From Paenibacillus solani (GTDB lineage: Bacteria; Bacillota; Bacilli; Paenibacillales; Paenibacillaceae): a DNA stretch of 64,000 bases. The translations under genes and the position numbers were made by a program. Location of the stretch: contig NZ_LIUT01000001.1 in the NCBI RefSeq assembly GCF_001277345.1, positions 2,689,699 to 2,753,698 on the forward strand, given 5' to 3'. Below, in pieces: positions 44,622 through 53,176 of this stretch (position 1 is the first letter of the stretch; each line of letters begins with the position of its first letter). The notes under the pieces are model-generated. The model was not told the origin of the DNA, did no database searches, and saw nothing but the letters and a program-made list of their open reading frames with translations.

Positions 44622-45644
44622 TTAGACCAGTACAATCTCCGGCTCGGGAACAAATCCATAATGGTTATTGATCGACTCGGAGATCAAATTTATCAAGTAC
44701 AGAATATCCGCAGCCTTGGCATTCTTCTGGTTCAGAATCATATTTCCGTGATGCGGGGAAATAATGGCGCCTCCATATTCCGTTCCCTTCATATTCAGCT
44801 GATCTACGAGCGAGCCTACTGCAACTCCATAATCGTAATTATTCTTAAATACCGAACCGCAGGACGGGAAATCGAAATGGCGTTTACTCGTCCGATATTT
44901 AATGATATCCAGCATCGCCTGTGGTGTCTCTATCCCTTTTCCGGCCAGCGCATGAACCTCTCCCAGAAAAAATGAGAAGAACGATGGCAATGAGGATGGA
45001 TGGCTGCCGCGAGCTTTCCAATCCTTAAGCAGTACGGACGTCATATCAATCTGTTCTTCCGAGCTAACCGGAATGTTAAGATCAGCGCCTACAATAATCC
45101 ATGGGTTCATCTGAAATATCGATTGTTTATAAGCAAATAAACAGTCCGCTGCCTCGATTGACTGCACCTTCAAGCTCGGGTCCGTTGTATCGATATAATA
45201 TACGACATCCAATATATCGCATATCTGACGGGCATTATATTTGGCATTCATATAGATACCGGCCCCTAAACAGCCAGGCAGCAAAAAAGTAAAATCCAGC
45301 AAGTCAGTCCCGCCCATTAACCCCATCAGGGAGAGCATAGACATGGGGGTCCCGGAGGAAACATGCCATTTTCCATTGGACACATGAAGCTCTACCAAGT
45401 TTTTGAGCGATATAAATACCAGATCATGTTTCGGTTCATCGGGGAAAAGAATATTAGAACCCATTCCGAAAATATACCAAGGAATCCCACGTTTCATGCA
45501 GTCCTGAAGCAGGTCCGCCAGGTCAGAGGAGGATTCAGGCAGGGCCAGATAATTAGCTTTACCACCAATTCCGTAAGTCGAAAAAGCCGCCAACTCTACA
45601 TTCCGTTTGCACAGTCGGTCGATAGCAGATGTATGTAAAGTCAT
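44622..45644 (-). CDS. MurB-like UDP-N-acetylenolpyruvoylglucosamine reductase paralogue
   Basis: 340 residues. FAD-binding features are FSTYGIGGKANYLALP and GMGSNILF, with FTFLLPGCLGAGIYMNA where MurB has PGxxGGAxxMNAGA. The substrate domain has FDFPSCGSVFKNN with the catalytic serine, and ends PEPEIV with the usual glutamate. The Tyr-Arg pair of MurB reads Tyr-Lys here (FAYKQS). MurB makes UDP-MurNAc with NADPH. The changed motifs and the lone position suggest a second, divergent copy. GGGAGTGACTGTTTACG precedes the ATG. Confidence 0.85.
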   Translation of the reverse strand: MTLHTSAIDRLCKRNVELAAFSTYGIGGKANYLALPESSSDLADLLQDCMKRGIPWYIFGMGSNILFPDEPKHDLVFISLKNLVELHVSNGKWHVSSGTPMSMLSLMGLMGGTDLLDFTFLLPGCLGAGIYMNAKYNARQICDILDVVYYIDTTDPSLKVQSIEAADCLFAYKQSIFQMNPWIIVGADLNIPVSSEEQIDMTSVLLKDWKARGSHPSSLPSFFSFFLGEVHALAGKGIETPQAMLDIIKYRTSKRHFDFPSCGSVFKNNYDYGVAVGSLVDQLNMKGTEYGGAIISPHHGNMILNQKNAKAADILYLINLISESINNHYGFVPEPEIVLV

Positions 45645-45772
45645 CGTAAACAGTCACTCCCTATTCTTCACATTCAACACAACAAAAACCTTACCCATGT
45701 AGGGATGTTACATCATTATGATGCAACTTCTTATGTGGTGTCAATTGGGCCAGAATCTCCTGAGGAAACAGC

Positions 45773-45811
45773 AAAAAACCTTGGAATACAGCCCGCAGGC
45801 CGTACCCAAGG
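45773..45811 (-). terminator. Terminator of the SigA-like gene
   Basis: CCTTGG (45779-45784) pairs with CCAAGG (45806-45811) with GCC/GGC inside. Six T follow on the minus strand (45773-45778 as A on plus). Confidence 0.85.
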
Positions 45812-45846
45812 ATTTATCACTTCAATTCATTCCATTTATTACAAAA

Positions 45847-46797
45847 TTATTCAAGGAAGTCCTTAAGACGCTTACTGCGGCTCGGGTGGCGCAATTTACG
45901 GAGCGCTTTCGCCTCGATCTGCCGGATGCGTTCACGCGTAACGCCAAACACCTGCCCCACTTCTTCCAGCGTACGGGTCCGTCCATCCTCAAGTCCAAAG
46001 CGTAAACGGAGTACATTCTCTTCACGCTCTGTGAGTGTATCAAGAACTTCTTCCAGCTGCTCCTTCAGCAGTTCAAATGCTGCAGCATCAGCAGGTGCCA
46101 AAGCATCCTGATCCTCAATGAAATCTCCCAGATTAGAGTCACTCTCTTCACCAACCGGCGTTTCCAAGGATACAGGTTCTTGAGATACCTTCTGGATCTC
46201 CCGCACTTTCTCCGGGCTAATATCCATCTCTTTGCCGATTTCTTCTGGTGTCGGTTCGCGGCCCAGCTCTTGGAGCAGCTGTCTTGATACACGTACCAGC
46301 TTGTTAATGGTTTCTACCATATGCACTGGAATCCGGATCGTTCTTGCTTGGTCTGCAATGGAGCGGGTAATTGCCTGACGGATCCACCAAGTGGCATACG
46401 TACTAAATTTAAAGCCTTTGGAATAGTCGAATTTCTCAACAGCCTTGATCAAGCCCATATTGCCTTCCTGGATCAAATCAAGGAATTGCATTCCCCGACC
46501 GGCATAGCGTCTTGCTATACTTACAACGAGACGAAGATTCGCTTCCGCCAAACGGCGTTTCGCTTCCTCATCTCCTTGCTCTATTCGTTTGGACAGTTCC
46601 ACTTCTTCATCGGCAGATAGAAGGGGAACACGACCGATTTCTTTTAAATACATACGAACTGGATCACTAATCTTGATGCCTGGCGGTAGTGTGAGATCGT
46701 CGTGAACAGAAAAATCCTCTGTCGGAGAATTTGCCGTTTTCTCTGTATCCGCAACCTCTCGTTCCAATGCAAAATCCGCGCTCTGACGGTTCTCCAT
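45847..46797 (-). CDS. Primary-type sigma-70 factor (SigA paralogue lacking region 1.1)
   Basis: About 316 residues against about 371 in B. subtilis SigA. Region 1.2 starts at [20 protein letters not shown]; region 2 has [13 protein letters not shown] (2.4); region 4.2 is [20 protein letters not shown] and the end SKRLKDFLE is identical to SigA from memory. The acidic region 1.1 is replaced by a 45-residue tail. ATG at 46797 is six bases after AGGGGGG. There is no dnaG beside it, so this is probably an extra group 1/2 sigma factor able to read sigma-A promoters. Confidence 0.92.
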   Translation of the reverse strand: MENRQSADFALEREVADTEKTANSPTEDFSVHDDLTLPPGIKISDPVRMYLKEIGRVPLLSADEEVELSKRIEQGDEEAKRRLAEANLRLVVSIARRYAGRGMQFLDLIQEGNMGLIKAVEKFDYSKGFKFSTYATWWIRQAITRSIADQARTIRIPVHMVETINKLVRVSRQLLQELGREPTPEEIGKEMDISPEKVREIQKVSQEPVSLETPVGEESDSNLGDFIEDQDALAPADAAAFELLKEQLEEVLDTLTEREENVLRLRFGLEDGRTRTLEEVGQVFGVTRERIRQIEAKALRKLRHPSRSKRLKDFLE

Positions 46798-46846
46798 TCT
46801 ATGCCCCCCTGTTGACAATCCCAAATTTTCATGCTATTCTAGCATT

Positions 46847-46966
46847 AGGTTATTATGACTTAAGCCAATAGTTATTTATCCTTCATTTTAGCACGTTTTT
46901 TACATTATATCAACTTCTAATATATTCTAGTCTATTTACCCGATCTCAGCAGAGATCGGGTTTTTT
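46847..46966 (+). ncRNA. Candidate antisense small RNA over the SigA-like gene's leader
   Basis: On the plus strand TTGACA (46812-46817) and TATTCT (46835-46840) are 17 bases apart, a 10 of 12 match to a sigma-A promoter. A terminator CCCGATCTC/GAGATCGGG (46939-46947, 46952-46960) with six T follows. No open frame with a ribosome site lies between. The predicted RNA, about 115 bases, is complementary to the 5' leader of the minus-strand sigma gene. The terminator has no T-run on the minus strand, so it does not serve the hexosaminidase gene. No transcript evidence is available. Confidence 0.42.
46885..46913 (-). promoter_or_regulatory. Predicted sigma-A promoter of the SigA-like gene
   Basis: On the minus strand TTGATA (46908-46913) and TAAAAT (46885-46890) are separated by 17 bases, ten of twelve to consensus. 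The start of transcription would be near 46878, about 80 bases before the ATG. Confidence 0.68.
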
Positions 46967-47054
46967 AATCACTCTGCATTTTTGTTAACAGTAATGAAAT
47001 GTGAAAATGGCGGAAACAGAACCAGTGAGAATTTGTCCTCATTCATAATTACGT

Positions 47055-48398
47055 TTATTTCATTTCATCTAGTACTTGTTTCGTCTTCTGATTCAACCGC
47101 TCTACATCCGGTGTCTTCACCGGCTCATCCTTCACCTGATACTTCTGCTTAAGTAGAAGCGTGGTCTTTACCCGATCATTCAGCATTTCCTCCGAGATTA
47201 CGCCTTCCTCAACCGCGTCGGTCAATGCCTGAATGACGCCTATCTCCATATCATATTCATGTCCAATCAATACGATGTTGCTCCCTGCCAGGATGGATTT
47301 CACAGAAGCCTCGCCTACATCCGTATTACCGGATACAGCTCCCATCGTCATATCATCCGTGATGACCACACCCTTAAACCCCATCTCATCTCTTAATAGA
47401 TCGTTGATTACTGGCTTTGAGTAGGAGGATGGCGTGTCCGGATCGATGCTCTTCATCAACAGGTGGGCAACCATCACCACATCGGCTCCTTCATTAATCG
47501 CTTGCTGAAATGGAACCAGCTCCAGCTCGTGCAGCCGTTTCAGATCATGTTCAACAACGGGAAGTCCGAGATGAGAATCGACTGAAGTATCTCCATGGCC
47601 TGGAAAATGCTTAACGACAGGAACGACTCCGTTCTCCTGAATCCCTTTCATGGAGGCAATCCCCTGTTCGCTTACGGCATCTGCGTTCGTACCAAAGGAC
47701 CGATCACCAATAACCGGGTTGTTCGGATTGCTGTTAATATCGAGCACCGGAGCAAATACCATATTAAGACCGAGGCCCGAGACTTTCTCTGCGATAAGAC
47801 CACCAACACGTTTGGTCAATTCTTGATTCTTATAACCGCCTACCTTACCGCTGGACGGCAGTTTAACGTACTCCTCCGGAAAACGGGTAACCCGTCCACC
47901 CTCTTCATCAATGCTTAGCCATAGCGGTACAGGATTTGCTGCATTAGCGTGTTTTAGCTCATTGAACAGCTTCACGGATTGCTGTGTGCTCGTGATATTG
48001 TCTTTGAAAAAGATAAAGCCGCCTACATGGTAATCCTTAATCAATTTAAGCGATGTATCATCCATCGCCGTACCTTCTATTCCGACCAGAACCAACTGAC
48101 CGATCTTCTCCTGCACGGTCATACTGGACATTAACTCAGTAACTGCAGCTTCCGTTTTGCCATTGCTCGGCAAATCCCCGTCCTCGACTTCCCCAGTACT
48201 GCCCGGAAGAGTTTGGGTTTTATCCGGTTCTTGAGAGGGCTCCTGCTCCTGCGGTTTCTGCCCTTGCGACGATGGAGCAGCTTCTTGACCATTGTTACCG
48301 GAGATTCCCCTTCCGGATTCGTCCTTGCAACCTGCCAGGGCAAGCAGCAAGACGGCTGCCAGTATCATTATCCTCATCCACTGGACTCTACGCCTCAA
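47055..48398 (-). CDS. nagZ: Beta-N-acetylhexosaminidase lipoprotein (GH3, NagZ type)
   Basis: 447 residues. A lipobox LLLALAGCKDE gives a membrane-anchored exported enzyme. A Gln/Pro/Glu-rich linker (residues 30-75) leads to the GH3 barrel. The NagZ motif KHFPGHGDTSVDSHLGLP near residue 245 supplies the catalytic His-Asp pair, and GVVITDDMTMGA near 340 supplies the nucleophile Asp. It removes GlcNAc from muropeptides, as NagZ (YbbD) does in B. subtilis. TTG at 48398 follows GGAAGGTGA by six bases. Confidence 0.93.
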   Translation of the reverse strand: MRRRVQWMRIMILAAVLLLALAGCKDESGRGISGNNGQEAAPSSQGQKPQEQEPSQEPDKTQTLPGSTGEVEDGDLPSNGKTEAAVTELMSSMTVQEKIGQLVLVGIEGTAMDDTSLKLIKDYHVGGFIFFKDNITSTQQSVKLFNELKHANAANPVPLWLSIDEEGGRVTRFPEEYVKLPSSGKVGGYKNQELTKRVGGLIAEKVSGLGLNMVFAPVLDINSNPNNPVIGDRSFGTNADAVSEQGIASMKGIQENGVVPVVKHFPGHGDTSVDSHLGLPVVEHDLKRLHELELVPFQQAINEGADVVMVAHLLMKSIDPDTPSSYSKPVINDLLRDEMGFKGVVITDDMTMGAVSGNTDVGEASVKSILAGSNIVLIGHEYDMEIGVIQALTDAVEEGVISEEMLNDRVKTTLLLKQKYQVKDEPVKTPDVERLNQKTKQVLDEMK

Positions 48399-48539
48399 GT
48401 CTGGTCACCTTCCTTCTAGTTCACCTTACATATATTCGTTCTGTTATCACCAGAGTCCTTCCATGACAAACATGAAATTAATTCCAGTCTAGGCTCCTGA
48501 TCAGGCGAGAACAGCCGCATCAGTTGCGGGTGTCGGCCC

Positions 48540-48695
48540 CTATTTGAGCAGCCCTAGCTTTCGCGCCTGCTCCTCTGTCAGGATGAACTGCTCTGTATCC
48601 CACACTTCATCCTCATCCGTTCTGCCAAACATCAGCATAATATCATCCCAGATATTCTTTTGCATGGCCTCGGCTTGCGTAATGATTACCTTCAT
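48540..48695 (-). CDS. Small conserved-looking protein (51 aa)
   Basis: 51 residues, acidic, starting MKVIITQAEAMQKNIWDD and containing FGRTDEDEVWDTEQFILTEEQARKLGLLK in two pieces. GAAGGTAGAG precedes ATG at 48695. Codon use and the well-placed ribosome site support a real gene, but no family is recognised. It lies between nagZ upstream and the DegV gene; it may share the hairpin that follows. Confidence 0.6.
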   Translation of the reverse strand: MKVIITQAEAMQKNIWDDIMLMFGRTDEDEVWDTEQFILTEEQARKLGLLK

Positions 48696-48775
48696 CTCTA
48701 CCTTCACCCTTTCCTGGAACATTCTTTACTACATATTCAACCACATTGCACTCACAGAATCGAAAAGCATGACAA

Positions 48776-48802
48776 AAGCCTGCAGATATTATCTGCAGGC
48801 TT
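48776..48802 (-). terminator. Terminator after the DegV gene
   Basis: AAGCCTGCAGAT (48776-48787) pairs perfectly with ATCTGCAGGCTT (48791-48802); TTTTG follows on the minus strand. The DegV gene stop is 14 bases before the stem. Confidence 0.9.
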
Positions 48803-48815
48803 ATCTAAAATATAA

Positions 48816-49676
48816 CTAAGAGTAAGCGGGATGATTTCTAATCCACGACATGGCGATCGTGCCTTCTCCTGCATGGATGCCCGCAACCGGAATAAAGGTC
48901 ATAATTTCCGTCTTCAACCATGGATGCTCGCCTCGGATCTCCTTCTGAATCTCCTCAGCCTCTTTAACATTGTTTGCGTGCATAATGCACACCTTCTTAA
49001 TTTTCTGTAGATCCGTTTTCATAAGCTCAAGCATCTTCTGCTTGGCCTTCTTGAATGTTCGAATCTTCTCTTCCACAATGACCTTGCCCTCATCAAAACG
49101 CAGCAAAAGATGGATACGCAGCAAATTACTCAAAATCAGCTGGGTGCCGGACACCCGGCCGCTGCTGTGAAGACGGTGCAGGCTTGCAGGAATGAGATAG
49201 AATGACATGTTTTGCACCATGGACTGAATTTTATCTTTGATCACCTGAACAGTATCCCCTTGACGATGCCATTGAATACCGGACATGATCATTTCACGCA
49301 CTGGGAACGCCCCTGCCTGGGAGTCAATGCCAACAACGGATACCTCCGCAATCTCTGCAGCCTGCATGGATGAATTCAATGTGCCACTAAGCTCAGACGA
49401 ACAATGAATCGCAATGATATCATCGTATTTCTCTTTCAGAGCTTCATATAATTCTATAAATTCACCGATCGGTGGCTGTGAGCTGCTGACGTTCGGTTCA
49501 TCTTTCATTCTGTCATAGAAGGTTTCCGCCGAAATATCGATTCCTTCCTTGTAAGCCTCCTGTCCAAGTATCAACCTCAAAGGTACAATATAAATATGAT
49601 TGTCCTTGGCGAATTTAGGATCAATGGTACTCGTGCTGTCGGTCACCCATGCAATGGATCTCATTATCGTGTTCAC
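48816..49676 (-). CDS. DegV family protein (fatty-acid-binding, FakB-like)
   Basis: 286 residues. The DegV start WVTDSTSTIDPKFAKDN, the SSSQPP loop near 64, SSELSGTLNSSMQAAE near 95 and SLHRLHSSGRVSGTQ near 165 fit the fatty-acid-binding FakB fold. FakB binds a fatty acid while FakA phosphorylates it. No FakA-like partner lies in the window. ATG at 49664 or GTG at 49676 may be the start; ribosome sites are weak for both. Confidence 0.9.
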   Translation of the reverse strand: MNTIMRSIAWVTDSTSTIDPKFAKDNHIYIVPLRLILGQEAYKEGIDISAETFYDRMKDEPNVSSSQPPIGEFIELYEALKEKYDDIIAIHCSSELSGTLNSSMQAAEIAEVSVVGIDSQAGAFPVREMIMSGIQWHRQGDTVQVIKDKIQSMVQNMSFYLIPASLHRLHSSGRVSGTQLILSNLLRIHLLLRFDEGKVIVEEKIRTFKKAKQKMLELMKTDLQKIKKVCIMHANNVKEAEEIQKEIRGEHPWLKTEIMTFIPVAGIHAGEGTIAMSWIRNHPAYS

Positions 49677-49813
49677 GTCTCGCTTTCGTGTAGTAAAAAA
49701 TAGGAAAGGAAGCGATTGAAGCCGCTAAAATCATCATATCTTACCCTTGCCCGGCATTGCAATTGAAAGGCATGCGATTTCATATCCTACGAGACATTTG
49801 CCACACAAAAGCC

Positions 49814-50167
49814 TTATTTTCTTACCGTGTTATATCCTTTTTCTCCAAAAGGCTCTAGCTTTTCGATCCAAAATGCTTCCCGCTTGCTAATTGCATCCTT
49901 CAGATCATAGTACGGATCTTCCTTCGGTTCGATCTTCTCCAGAATCTCAAAGACAAACGCATCTTCTCCATATTCATTCCATTCTTTCTGCAGCGTCTTA
50001 TTGTAACTTGTCCCCATCTGCAGCTCAAACCGTTTGCCGTTTATGGTTTTCAGGTTATTCGTCCCGGCAACCCATACTTTCTCGTTCTGCGTATTTCGAA
50101 TCTGATAAATACCGGCTTCTATCTTTATTTCCTTATATATTTGATTCAGTTCTTGTCTGCGACTCAT
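49814..50167 (-). CDS. GIY-YIG nuclease family protein (divergent)
   Basis: 117 residues. AGIYQIRNTQNEKVWVAGT carries the GIY half, but the YIG half reads VAG. The following NNLKTINGKRFELQMGTSYN, KTLQKEWNEYGEDAFVFEIL and FWIEKLEPFGEKGYN match a Bacillales subgroup by memory. Catalytic arginine and glutamate positions of true GIY-YIG nucleases seem partly kept (KRF, FEI). Activity is doubtful. It follows the DUF2087 gene by 32 bases, presumably in one operon. Confidence 0.72.
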   Translation of the reverse strand: MSRRQELNQIYKEIKIEAGIYQIRNTQNEKVWVAGTNNLKTINGKRFELQMGTSYNKTLQKEWNEYGEDAFVFEILEKIEPKEDPYYDLKDAISKREAFWIEKLEPFGEKGYNTVRK

Positions 50168-50199
50168 GGTTATGATCCTCCCTATCTTGGCATTTATGT

Positions 50200-50967
50200 T
50201 TACGTTGTTAACCAGTACTGGCTTCCATCATCCTTGCGATCCAAAAAACCATATTCAATCAAATATCGGCGAATCGTCACATAATCGGGGTTTTCCCTGC
50301 CGATCATGTCATTAATCTCCTGTTCCGAATAGATCACTCCAGGCTCCAAACGAGCAGCAATTTCACGCAGGACGACGTACTTCTGCTTCTCTTTGATCTT
50401 GAACGTCTTAAGCGGTCCATCGGTCCCTTCCGGAAACACCTTCGCCAAAATCGATTCTCTTTCTTCCTCCGTAACATTGTACCGCTCATCTACCATCTTC
50501 GCTTGCTTGGGTATTTCAACAAACGCCGGTGCATGATTGTCCTTATCCTTCAGCAGTTCCATTAAAGTCAGCAGGACCTTGGATTGTCTTTCCTTCTCCT
50601 TCAAAGCAAACCGGTGATTACGTATCGTCGATGCGCTGCCTATTCCGAGCTCTTCCTGTACCTCCTTATCATTCTTCCCTTGATAAAAGAGCTGCAGCAA
50701 TCGGTTCTGATGCTCAGTAAGTCCAGTCAGCTTCTTATCAAGACCTGACAGATACTGAAATACGGAGCCGTGCTCTCGGCGGATGTGAACATTCATATAT
50801 CGTTCCGATTCATACAATACCTCTCGATCCGGGTAGATGATCCCTTTCTCCAGCGTCTTGCCGCATAGAAGACATACCCATACGGGGCCTTCGTCAATGT
50901 ACCCTTGTTTAAGTTCATCTATAGACGCATTCCAGAAACGATCGTTAAGATCCAATGTGAACACCAC
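50200..50967 (-). CDS. DUF2087 protein with zinc-finger-like head and LuxR-type helix-turn-helix
   Basis: 255 residues. The N-terminal 70 residues hold CLLCGK and HIRREHG, a CxxC...HxxxxH zinc-finger-like pair. The centre, LTEHQNRLLQLFYQGKNDKE and VQEELGIGSASTIRNHRF, is a LuxR/sigma-4-like helix-turn-helix. DUF2087 is the C-terminal third (REIAARLEPGVIYSEQEIND, IRRYLIEYGFLDRKDDGSQY). GTG start with weak ribosome site. It probably binds DNA and may regulate itself through the inverted repeat at its promoter, and the GIY-YIG gene after it. Confidence 0.78.
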   Translation of the reverse strand: MVFTLDLNDRFWNASIDELKQGYIDEGPVWVCLLCGKTLEKGIIYPDREVLYESERYMNVHIRREHGSVFQYLSGLDKKLTGLTEHQNRLLQLFYQGKNDKEVQEELGIGSASTIRNHRFALKEKERQSKVLLTLMELLKDKDNHAPAFVEIPKQAKMVDERYNVTEEERESILAKVFPEGTDGPLKTFKIKEKQKYVVLREIAARLEPGVIYSEQEINDMIGRENPDYVTIRRYLIEYGFLDRKDDGSQYWLTT

Positions 50968-50982
50968 TTTTCTATGTTATTT

Positions 50983-51017
50983 ATAGACAGTTTATTATTT
51001 CGTCTATGTTTTGTCAA
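50983..51017 (-). promoter_or_regulatory. Promoter with flanking inverted repeat, upstream of the DUF2087 gene
   Basis: On the minus strand TTGACA (51012-51017) and TAAACT (50989-50994) are 17 bases apart. ATAGAC (50983-50988) and GTCTAT (51002-51007) form an inverted repeat around the -10, a likely operator. Region 51018-51216 shows no further gene. Confidence 0.6.
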
Positions 51018-51216
51018 TCGGACGAATGATCCCCATTCCACAAAAAAACCATACCCGATAGAAGGGAGCTTAGAATGAGGTTCCACTTCCATGCAGATAT
51101 GATTTTCGAATACTTAAGTACAACGTTCGTGACAAACTCTTTATAATAATGCTTCCTCACCTCTGCTCAACCTGCTAGAATAGGAGATGCTGCTGTCAAA
51201 TTTAGGAGGTATCATC

Positions 51217-52509
51217 ATGGGCTTCATACATCGGTCGGCAAACGAAATCCGTTTTTGGCCGCGTAACATCAAGCTGTTTTTTCTGGCTAATGTGCTGTAT
51301 CAGTTCGGTACCGGCATGTTTAGCGTACTCTATAATCTGTACATACAAAGCCTGGGATACAATGACTCCATGAATGGAACAGTGGTCAGTATTCAATCCC
51401 TGGCCACCGCGTTGATGTTTATTCCAATCGGTCTGATCGGGGACCGTGGCAGCCGCAAGCGGATACTGATCCTTGGCGCACTGCTAAGCGGCGCGGGACT
51501 GATTGCTCGTTCATTTCTGGAGAGCGAATTCAGCCTGCTGGGCCTGGCGATTTACGTTGGCCTGTTTGCATCCTTTTTTCAGGTACTAGCTATCCCGTTT
51601 TTGGCGGAAAATACGGCAAAATCGGCACGTATGCGCATCTTTAGCATTCACGCCTCGCTTGTCCTGGCTTCCCAAGTGTTAGGCAGCATGGGAGGCGGCT
51701 TCCTGGCCGATGCCTTGCAGGCAATGGGCATGGATAAGGTCGGCAGCTTGAAAACCGCGCTGTTCATTGGCGGATTGACAACCTTTACCGCGTTCTTCCC
51801 ACTCCTGTTCACGATGGAGCGGAAACCAGGGGATACTCAGTCGCTGGATCCAGTGTGTCCTGCCGAAGTACCCGAATCAGGTAACGTTGTAAACACCTCA
51901 GCCGCAGGCGATTTCAAAATTATCGGACAATTTGCGCTCGCCCAATTGTTAATCGGGCTGGGCTCGGGACTCGTCGTGCCTTACTTAAATTTGTATTTTA
52001 CCAACCGTTTCTCGGTCTCATTATCAGCGGTCGGAATCTTAATATCACTTGGACAAGTCATGACGATTGTATCTATGCTGATCGGACCCTCCCTTGTGAA
52101 CCGCGTTGGGGCTGTCAGAGCCGTGGTGCTCTTTCAAGTCTTGTCCCTTCCCTTCCTGCTGTTAACCGGCTTCACGAATGTACTCCTCATAGCATCCGTC
52201 GGATTCCTGTTCCGCCAAGCTTTGATGAATGCCGCCAATCCGATTCAGTCCTCGATTCTGATCGATCGTGTGCCGGATCACCGCAGGGGCATCGCGAATT
52301 CAGTTACGCAAACCGCCTTTATGCTCGGCTGGGCCACCATGGGACCGATCCAGTCCAGATTGGTAACTACATATGGAAGCTACTGGGGATATGCCATCAC
52401 ATTTTGTATCACAGGAACGCTGTATGTCTTATCTTCGTTTCTATACTATCGCATGTTTCGTGAACGTAAGGACCGCAGCATCACCTCCGAGTCCTCCGCT
52501 ACTCTCTAA
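51217..52509 (+). CDS. MFS transporter
   Basis: About 430 residues with about 12 helices. IKLFFLANVLYQFGTGMFSV, the loop GLIGDRGSRKRILILG after helix two (MFS motif A), and QSSILIDRVPDHRRGIANSV in the C-terminal half are visible. Substrate not identifiable; similarity to multidrug or sugar exporters cannot be told apart. ATG at 51217 follows TTAGGAGGTATCATC. Its end overlaps the convergent DUF4166 gene by 11 bases. Confidence 0.87.
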   Translation: MGFIHRSANEIRFWPRNIKLFFLANVLYQFGTGMFSVLYNLYIQSLGYNDSMNGTVVSIQSLATALMFIPIGLIGDRGSRKRILILGALLSGAGLIARSFLESEFSLLGLAIYVGLFASFFQVLAIPFLAENTAKSARMRIFSIHASLVLASQVLGSMGGGFLADALQAMGMDKVGSLKTALFIGGLTTFTAFFPLLFTMERKPGDTQSLDPVCPAEVPESGNVVNTSAAGDFKIIGQFALAQLLIGLGSGLVVPYLNLYFTNRFSVSLSAVGILISLGQVMTIVSMLIGPSLVNRVGAVRAVVLFQVLSLPFLLLTGFTNVLLIASVGFLFRQALMNAANPIQSSILIDRVPDHRRGIANSVTQTAFMLGWATMGPIQSRLVTTYGSYWGYAITFCITGTLYVLSSFLYYRMFRERKDRSITSESSATL

Positions 52510-53176
52510 TCTCAACCCGCAGGGGTTTGACATGAGGTGGAACATCATCTTCCCCAACTGTGATTATCCGGGCCTGAAAGCTTCCCTTATACCGAAAGAC
52601 AGGCCCGAATACTGGATTGCTCACCTGAACAGATATCCGGTATTTCTGAGTCACATCATCATACCATTCACATACGTCAGCCGTTCCGGTAAACCATGGA
52701 GGGACTCTAAATCCCAACAGCCCTTCATAGAATCTCTGCTCCCCCGATTGAATTCGGATTCCTCCGTTATCGCCTGCAGTGATCCGCAGGTCGACGGCCA
52801 AATGCTGCTTGTTCCCTAAGTAATCCACGACACGGCCGCGCTGTTCACTATATATCATCGTGGCATCAAACCGCCGCTGAATGCCAGGGAAGTTAAAGGT
52901 GCGGCACCACGTGACGGTTTCCCTCCCCCATTCATCCTGATATGCATAGTTTTCAATCCGAAATGGAACTGCTTCTCCCCGATTCGGAAACATAATATGC
53001 CGTGTCGTCCCTATATGTAGCGGCAGTGCAGCCCAGCGGGCATACCAAATTTCTTCCATGACACCTTCGCCGATTGAAGCGATATGGTCTTTACTGCTTA
53101 ATCCGAATCGCTCCTGAATTTTGGGATGGAGCTGCTTGAACCCTGCTCCCAGAGCTTGTTCATAGATTGATGTCAT
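52499..53176 (-). CDS. DUF4166 domain protein
   Basis: 225 residues, no membrane helix. The segment GAGFKQLHPKIQERFGLSSK at the N-terminus and the closing WFTGTADVCEWYDDVTQKYR and FGPVFRYKGSF match the DUF4166 family in my memory. Role unknown. Its start overlaps the SRPBCC/DoxX-like gene by 17 bases, so they are likely co-expressed. It also converges with the MFS gene. Confidence 0.8.
   Translation of the reverse strand: MTSIYEQALGAGFKQLHPKIQERFGLSSKDHIASIGEGVMEEIWYARWAALPLHIGTTRHIMFPNRGEAVPFRIENYAYQDEWGRETVTWCRTFNFPGIQRRFDATMIYSEQRGRVVDYLGNKQHLAVDLRITAGDNGGIRIQSGEQRFYEGLLGFRVPPWFTGTADVCEWYDDVTQKYRISVQVSNPVFGPVFRYKGSFQARIITVGEDDVPPHVKPLRVEIRE

Noticed and set aside
46939..46966. Terminator of the nagZ-like gene
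   Set aside because: The T-run is on the plus strand only; on the minus strand nothing U-rich follows the stem, so it does not fit nagZ.
49814..50967. Toxin-antitoxin pair (GIY-YIG with DUF2087)
   Set aside because: Neither protein resembles a known toxin and sizes are atypical; kept only as an unexplained pair.
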